Below, piece by piece: positions 60,134 to 64,000 of a stretch of DNA of 64,000 bases; the first letter of the stretch is position 1; each line of letters begins with the position of its first letter. The notes under the pieces are model-generated. The model saw nothing but the letters and a program-made list of their open reading frames with translations, did not search any database and had not been told where the DNA came from. The stretch covers positions 43,017 to 107,016 of the forward strand of contig CAJTYM010000002.1 in the NCBI GenBank assembly GCA_910583835.1, written 5' to 3'. Source of the stretch: an uncultured Lachnospiraceae bacterium (lineage in GTDB: Bacteria; Bacillota; Clostridia; Lachnospirales; Lachnospiraceae). The position numbers and the translations under genes were made by a program.

Positions 60134-61624
60134 TTAAGCATTCAGATTTGTATAGCCCATCAAGCTCTCATCGACTTCCCGCGCGACTTCCCTGCCCTCG
60201 CGGATTGCCCACACGACAAGAGACTGCCCTCTGTGCATGTCTCCGGCGGTAAAGACATTTTTGACATTTGTCTCATAATGCTCCGCTTCCGTCTTTACGT
60301 TCGTGCGTTCGTTCAGGGAAACGGCAAAGGCATCGGCGATATATTTTTCCGTGCCCAGAAAACCTGCTGCAATCAAGACCAGGTCCGCCTCCATCTTGCT
60401 CTCGCTGCCAGGCACTTCCGCCATCACCATGCGCCCGGTCTTTTCATCCTTTTTGCTCTCGAGCTTTACCGTCACCAGGCCGCAGAGTTTTCCATTCTTA
60501 TCTTTGAGGAATTCTTTGACCGTGGTCTGGTAGATACGCGGGTCATGTCCAAACATGGCAATCGCTTCCTCCTGACCATAGTCCGTCTTACAGACTTTCG
60601 GCCACTCCGGCCATGGATTGCTCTCGGCACGCGTATCCGGCGCTTTCGGCATCATCTCAAGCTGTGTTACGGAAGCCGCACCGTGACGGATGGATGTGCC
60701 CACACAGTCATTTCCGGTATCGCCGCCGCCGATGATGACTACCCGCTTACCCTTAGCCGAAATATATTTGTTATCTTTCAGCTCAGAGTCGAGCAGGCTT
60801 CTGGTCGTTGCCGACAAGAAATCCACGGCAAAATAAATGCCTTTGGCATCCCTGCCGGGAGCCTTGATGTCCCTGGGATTCTTTGCCCCACAGGCGAGGA
60901 TAATCCGGTCGTACTCTTTCAAAAGTTTTGCCGCTTTGATATCTTTGCCTACGTTGACGCCAACGACAAACTCCACGCCCTCCTCCTGCATAATCTTTAC
61001 TTTGCGCTCAATTACCCATTTTTCCAGTTTCATGTTGGGGATGCCGTACATCAGCAGACCTCCCACACGGTCATCGCGCTCATATACGGTCACCTGGTGT
61101 CCGCGTTTGTTGAGCTGGTCCGCCGCTGCCAGCCCTGCAGGGCCGGAGCCAATAACCGCCACTTTCTTGCCGGTGCGCACTTTAGGCGGCCGTGCTTTCG
61201 CAAATCCCTGAGCATATGCATGTTCAATAATCCCAAATTCATTTTCCTTGACAGAGACGGCGTCCCCATAATTCCCACAGGTACATGCCGCCTCACAGAG
61301 CGCCGGGCATACCCGGGCCGTGAACTCAGGGAAGTTATTGGTCTTTTTCAGGCGGTTGTAAGCCTGTTCCCAGTTCCCGGTATATACCAGGTCATTCCAC
61401 TCCGGTACCAGATTGTGCAAAGGGCAGCCGGAAGTCATGCCCATAATCTCCATTCCCGACTGGCAGAAAGGAACCCCGCACGCCATGCAGCGCGCGCCCT
61501 GTTTCTGCTGTTCTTCCCTGGGCAGCGGGGTATGGAACTCATTAAAATTCTGGATGCGCTCTTTGGGCGCAATTGCTTCTGCCGTCTGTCTTTTATAATC
61601 CATAAATCCTGTTGGTTTTCCCAT
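60134..61624 (-). CDS. gltD: Glutamate synthase small (beta) subunit
   Basis: A 496-residue flavoprotein that feeds electrons from NADPH into glutamate synthase. The N-terminal iron-sulfur cysteines are ARCMACGVPFCQSG (about residue 45) and CPALCEAACTCG (about 106). AVIGSGPAGLAAADQL (about 155) is the FAD loop, and VIIGGGDTGNDCVGTS the NADPH loop. YTAGDMHRGQSLVVWAI-type sequence (here FTAGDMHRGQS) closes the FAD site. It follows gltB by 18 bp. Confidence 0.96.
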   Translation of the reverse strand: MGKPTGFMDYKRQTAEAIAPKERIQNFNEFHTPLPREEQQKQGARCMACGVPFCQSGMEIMGMTSGCPLHNLVPEWNDLVYTGNWEQAYNRLKKTNNFPEFTARVCPALCEAACTCGNYGDAVSVKENEFGIIEHAYAQGFAKARPPKVRTGKKVAVIGSGPAGLAAADQLNKRGHQVTVYERDDRVGGLLMYGIPNMKLEKWVIERKVKIMQEEGVEFVVGVNVGKDIKAAKLLKEYDRIILACGAKNPRDIKAPGRDAKGIYFAVDFLSATTRSLLDSELKDNKYISAKGKRVVIIGGGDTGNDCVGTSIRHGAASVTQLEMMPKAPDTRAESNPWPEWPKVCKTDYGQEEAIAMFGHDPRIYQTTVKEFLKDKNGKLCGLVTVKLESKKDEKTGRMVMAEVPGSESKMEADLVLIAAGFLGTEKYIADAFAVSLNERTNVKTEAEHYETNVKNVFTAGDMHRGQSLVVWAIREGREVAREVDESLMGYTNLNA

Positions 61625-61642
61625 GTTAAAATTCCCTCCTTG

Positions 61643-64000
61643 TCAATTCATTCCTGTGATGCCATAAAAAGCTTCAATCTGCGCCTGTTCCGAACTCAAG
61701 CCCTTTTCTTCCATCTGTACAATCGCCATCATCATGCGGTTGTAATCGTAAGGCACAATCTTCTTGAATTTCGGCAAATAATTGCTGAAATCATCAAGAA
61801 CTTCCTTCCCTTTCTGGGAGTTAGTCAATGATACGTGTTCCTTTATCATCTCCTTGAGTTCCATAACATCATATTTGGAGGTAATTTCCTGGGAAAATAC
61901 CATTTCCTTATTAATTCTGGTGTACAGATCATTATCCTCATCCAGCACATATACAATGCCGCCGCTCATGCCCGCTGCAAAGTTTTTGCCAGTTTTTCCA
62001 AGGACTACGACCCTGCCGCCCGTCATATACTCACAGCCATGGTCGCCAACGCCCTCAACCACTGCATTCGCACCGGAATTGCGGACACAGAAACGCTCCC
62101 CGGCCACTCCGTTGATAAACGCCTTTCCGCTGGTAGCGCCATAGAGGGCTACATTTCCGATAATAATATTTTCATCCTGCCGAAAACGCACGCCGGTTGG
62201 CGGATAAACCACCAGCTTGCCGCCGGACAGTCCTTTGCCAAAATAATCATTGCTGTCGCCTACAAGTTCCAAAGTCAGCCCTTTCGGGATAAATGCGCCA
62301 AAACTCTGACCTCCCGCTCCCGTACATTTAATCAGAAACGTATCTTCTGCCAGGGTGTCCGCATAACGCCTGGTAATCTCAGAGCCGAAAATCGTGCCAA
62401 AAGAACGGTCGGTATTGGTCACCTCCACGTCCAGGCTGCGCCTCTGCTCGCTCTCCAACGCCGTTTTCAGCTGTTTGAGGAGAATCTTTTCATCCTTTGT
62501 CTTTTCCAGTTCAAAGTCATAAACCTGTTTGGGGTCAAAGATTACTTTCGCTTTAGGCCCGGCAAACGGATTGTTGAGGATTCCCGACAAATCCAATTCC
62601 TTTTCCCGCTCGCTCAGGTCCTCCCGGACTTTCAGCAAATCGCTGCGCCCCACCAGTTCATCCACGGTGCGAATGCCCAGCTTTGCCATATATTCCCGCA
62701 GTTCTTCTGCAATAAAGCGCATGAAATTGATGACATATTCCGGCTTGCCTGCAAATCGTTTCCGCAGTTGTGGATTCTGCGTGGCAATACCTGCCGGACA
62801 AGTATCCAGGTTGCAGACACGCATCATCACACAGCCCATCGTCACCAGCGGCGCCGTGGCAAAGCCAAATTCTTCCGCTCCCAGCATAGCGGCAACTGCC
62901 ACATCGCGCCCAGTCATCAGTTTGCCGTCCGTCTCAATGCGCACTTTATTGCGCAACCCATTCAAAATCAAGGTCTGATGCGTTTCTGAAAGCCCCAGTT
63001 CCCAGGGAAGCCCGGCGTTGTGGATAGAACTTGCGGGCGCAGCCCCAGTTCCACCGTCATAACCGGAAATCAGCACCACCTGCGCTCCTGCCTTTGCCAC
63101 GCCGGCAGCCACAGTCCCCACGCCTGCCTCCGATACCAGTTTTACAGTGATTCTCGCCTGCCTGTTGGAATTTTTCAAATCATAAATCAGCTGTTCCAAA
63201 TCTTCGATGGAATAAATGTCATGGTGCGGCGGCGGTGAAATCAACGACACGCCCGGCGTGGAAAGCCTTGTCTTGGCAATCCATGGATAAACTTTCTGCC
63301 CTGGCAGATGCCCGCCCTCTCCCGGCTTCGCACCCTGCGCCATCTTAATCTGGATTTCTTTGGCGCTTACCAGATATTGGCTGGTAACGCCGAACCGCCC
63401 CGACGCCACCTGTTTGATTGCCGAACAGCGGTTGATGCCGTCCCTGCCGGTCACGAGACGCTCCGGGCTCTCACCGCCCTCCCCGCTGTTTGATTTCCCA
63501 TGAAGGCGGTTCATGGCAATCGCCAAGGTTTCGTGCGCTTCCTGGGAAATTGAGCCGTACGACATGGCGCCGGTCTTAAAACGCGTCACAATCGAATCCA
63601 CGCTCTCCACTTCCTCAATCGGCACGCCTTTCTTGGGAAACTTAAACGTCATCATCCCCCGGATATTGGCGTCTTTTTCCTGCTTATCCGCCGCCTGGGT
63701 ATACTGCTTGAATAGCTGGTAATCGCCACGCTTCGTGGATTCCTGCAGCAGATGGATAGTCAGCGGATTGTAGAGGTGGCTGTCAGCGCCGCTCCTCATC
63801 TTATGGCGTCCGCGGCTCTCCAAGGTCAGATCCGTCTCCAATCCCAGCGGGTCGTAAGCGCTGGAATGCAGTGCATCCACATCCTCCTCGATATCTTTTA
63901 TGGTAATTCCGCCGATACGGCTTACAGTATCGGTAAAATAATTGTTTATCACCTCAGCGCTGATGCCAATTGCCTCAAAAATTTTCGCGCCCTGATAAGA
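61643..64000 (-). CDS. gltB: Glutamate synthase large (alpha) subunit, 5' end outside window
   Basis: About 785 residues of the C-terminal part. The frame runs to the right edge (YQGAKIFEAIGISAEV continues upstream of the first listed Met), so the amidotransferase half is outside. The FMN synthase domain is clear: KTGAMSYGSISQEAHETLA, SGEGGESPERL, GAKPGEGGHLPGQKV (about the first 250 visible residues), the cluster cysteines CVMMRVCNLDTCPAGIA, and the GXGXG beta-helix tail (GVGDHGCEYMTGGRVVVLG). With gltD it forms NADPH-glutamate synthase for ammonium assimilation. Confidence 0.96.
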   Translation of the reverse strand, partial: SYQGAKIFEAIGISAEVINNYFTDTVSRIGGITIKDIEEDVDALHSSAYDPLGLETDLTLESRGRHKMRSGADSHLYNPLTIHLLQESTKRGDYQLFKQYTQAADKQEKDANIRGMMTFKFPKKGVPIEEVESVDSIVTRFKTGAMSYGSISQEAHETLAIAMNRLHGKSNSGEGGESPERLVTGRDGINRCSAIKQVASGRFGVTSQYLVSAKEIQIKMAQGAKPGEGGHLPGQKVYPWIAKTRLSTPGVSLISPPPHHDIYSIEDLEQLIYDLKNSNRQARITVKLVSEAGVGTVAAGVAKAGAQVVLISGYDGGTGAAPASSIHNAGLPWELGLSETHQTLILNGLRNKVRIETDGKLMTGRDVAVAAMLGAEEFGFATAPLVTMGCVMMRVCNLDTCPAGIATQNPQLRKRFAGKPEYVINFMRFIAEELREYMAKLGIRTVDELVGRSDLLKVREDLSEREKELDLSGILNNPFAGPKAKVIFDPKQVYDFELEKTKDEKILLKQLKTALESEQRRSLDVEVTNTDRSFGTIFGSEITRRYADTLAEDTFLIKCTGAGGQSFGAFIPKGLTLELVGDSNDYFGKGLSGGKLVVYPPTGVRFRQDENIIIGNVALYGATSGKAFINGVAGERFCVRNSGANAVVEGVGDHGCEYMTGGRVVVLGKTGKNFAAGMSGGIVYVLDEDNDLYTRINKEMVFSQEITSKYDVMELKEMIKEHVSLTNSQKGKEVLDDFSNYLPKFKKIVPYDYNRMMMAIVQMEEKGLSSEQAQIEAFYGITGMN

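Noticed and set aside
60113..61831. A 572-codon open frame on the plus strand
   Set aside because: It runs antisense to gltD (and the start of gltB), has no ribosome binding site and no recognisable protein pattern, while gltD on the other strand is certain.
61835..62989. A 384-codon plus-strand frame
   Set aside because: Antisense shadow of gltB, caused by its codon bias.

Overview
The window looks like a chromosomal segment of a gut-type Lachnospiraceae or related Clostridia (Firmicutes). The evidence is strong AGGAGG-type ribosome binding sites, moderate GC with AT-rich spacers, a trimeric NADH-linked [FeFe] hydrogenase, a fused 2-hydroxyacyl-CoA dehydratase activase-like protein, glutaminyl-tRNA synthetase, a LysM spore-type protein, M56/BlaI and CIRCE control elements, and several families of short palindromic repeats. 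I saw no tRNA, rRNA, prophage, CRISPR array or intact insertion sequence. Species cannot be fixed from the sequence alone.

Layout. 1-2.3 kb: tandem 1,207-bp duplication carrying two Rpn/YhgA-like nuclease genes (the first cut by the window edge). 2.5-4.2 kb: a DUF4062 protein and a small DMT-type transporter. 4.2-11.1 kb: arginine biosynthesis, argC-(GNAT)-argJ-argB-argD leftward and argG rightward, around a shared control region with two ARG-box-like sites. 11.2-16.3 kb: leftward genes for a MORN-type lipoprotein, DUF2225 protein, GlnRS, rhomboid-like membrane protein and LysM protein. 16.8-22.2 kb: rightward 1,420-residue activase/dehydratase fusion, then a DUF4097 protein whose ribosome binding site lies in a perfect hairpin. 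22.5-25.2 kb: a nitrate/sulfonate-type ABC importer. 25.2-29.9 kb: a dlt-like polymer acylation cassette (MBOAT, carrier protein, SGNH protein, adenylating ligase). 30.1-35.3 kb: coiled-coil protein and the hydABC hydrogenase operon. 35.4-37.6 kb: an AT-rich island with an HExxH protein, an unknown 190-residue protein and two very small overlapping or adjacent ORFs. 37.8-45.7 kb: another Rpn-like gene, MATE transporter, CIRCE-controlled htpG, CAP/Ig-like secreted protein, and a BlaI-M56 sensor pair. 45.9-54 kb: PrsA-like foldase, FAD oxidoreductase, heterodimeric ABC exporter, HAD phosphatase. 54-57.7 kb: sulfite/nitrite reductase and a PAS-GGDEF-EAL protein. 57.9-60.1 kb: a three-gene sigma/anti-sigma operon led by a secreted Cys/His-repeat protein. 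60.1-64 kb: gltD and the 3' part of gltB.

Most notable. (1) The 60.0-57.9 kb operon couples an ECF sigma factor, an RsgI-like anti-sigma factor with a His-rich tail, and a secreted protein with six C-x-H-x4-H-x3-C repeats; it could be a metal- or envelope-responsive system that I do not recognise. (2) The AT-rich HExxH island has features of an acquired cassette. (3) At least four families of dispersed palindromic repeats are present. One has three copies (one partial), all in gaps between convergent genes. Another has matching terminal inverted repeats at two loci, with a second palindrome family inserted inside one copy.

Gene starts were chosen by ribosome binding site and family length and often differ from the longest open frame. 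Functions rest on recognised motifs; no database search was possible.
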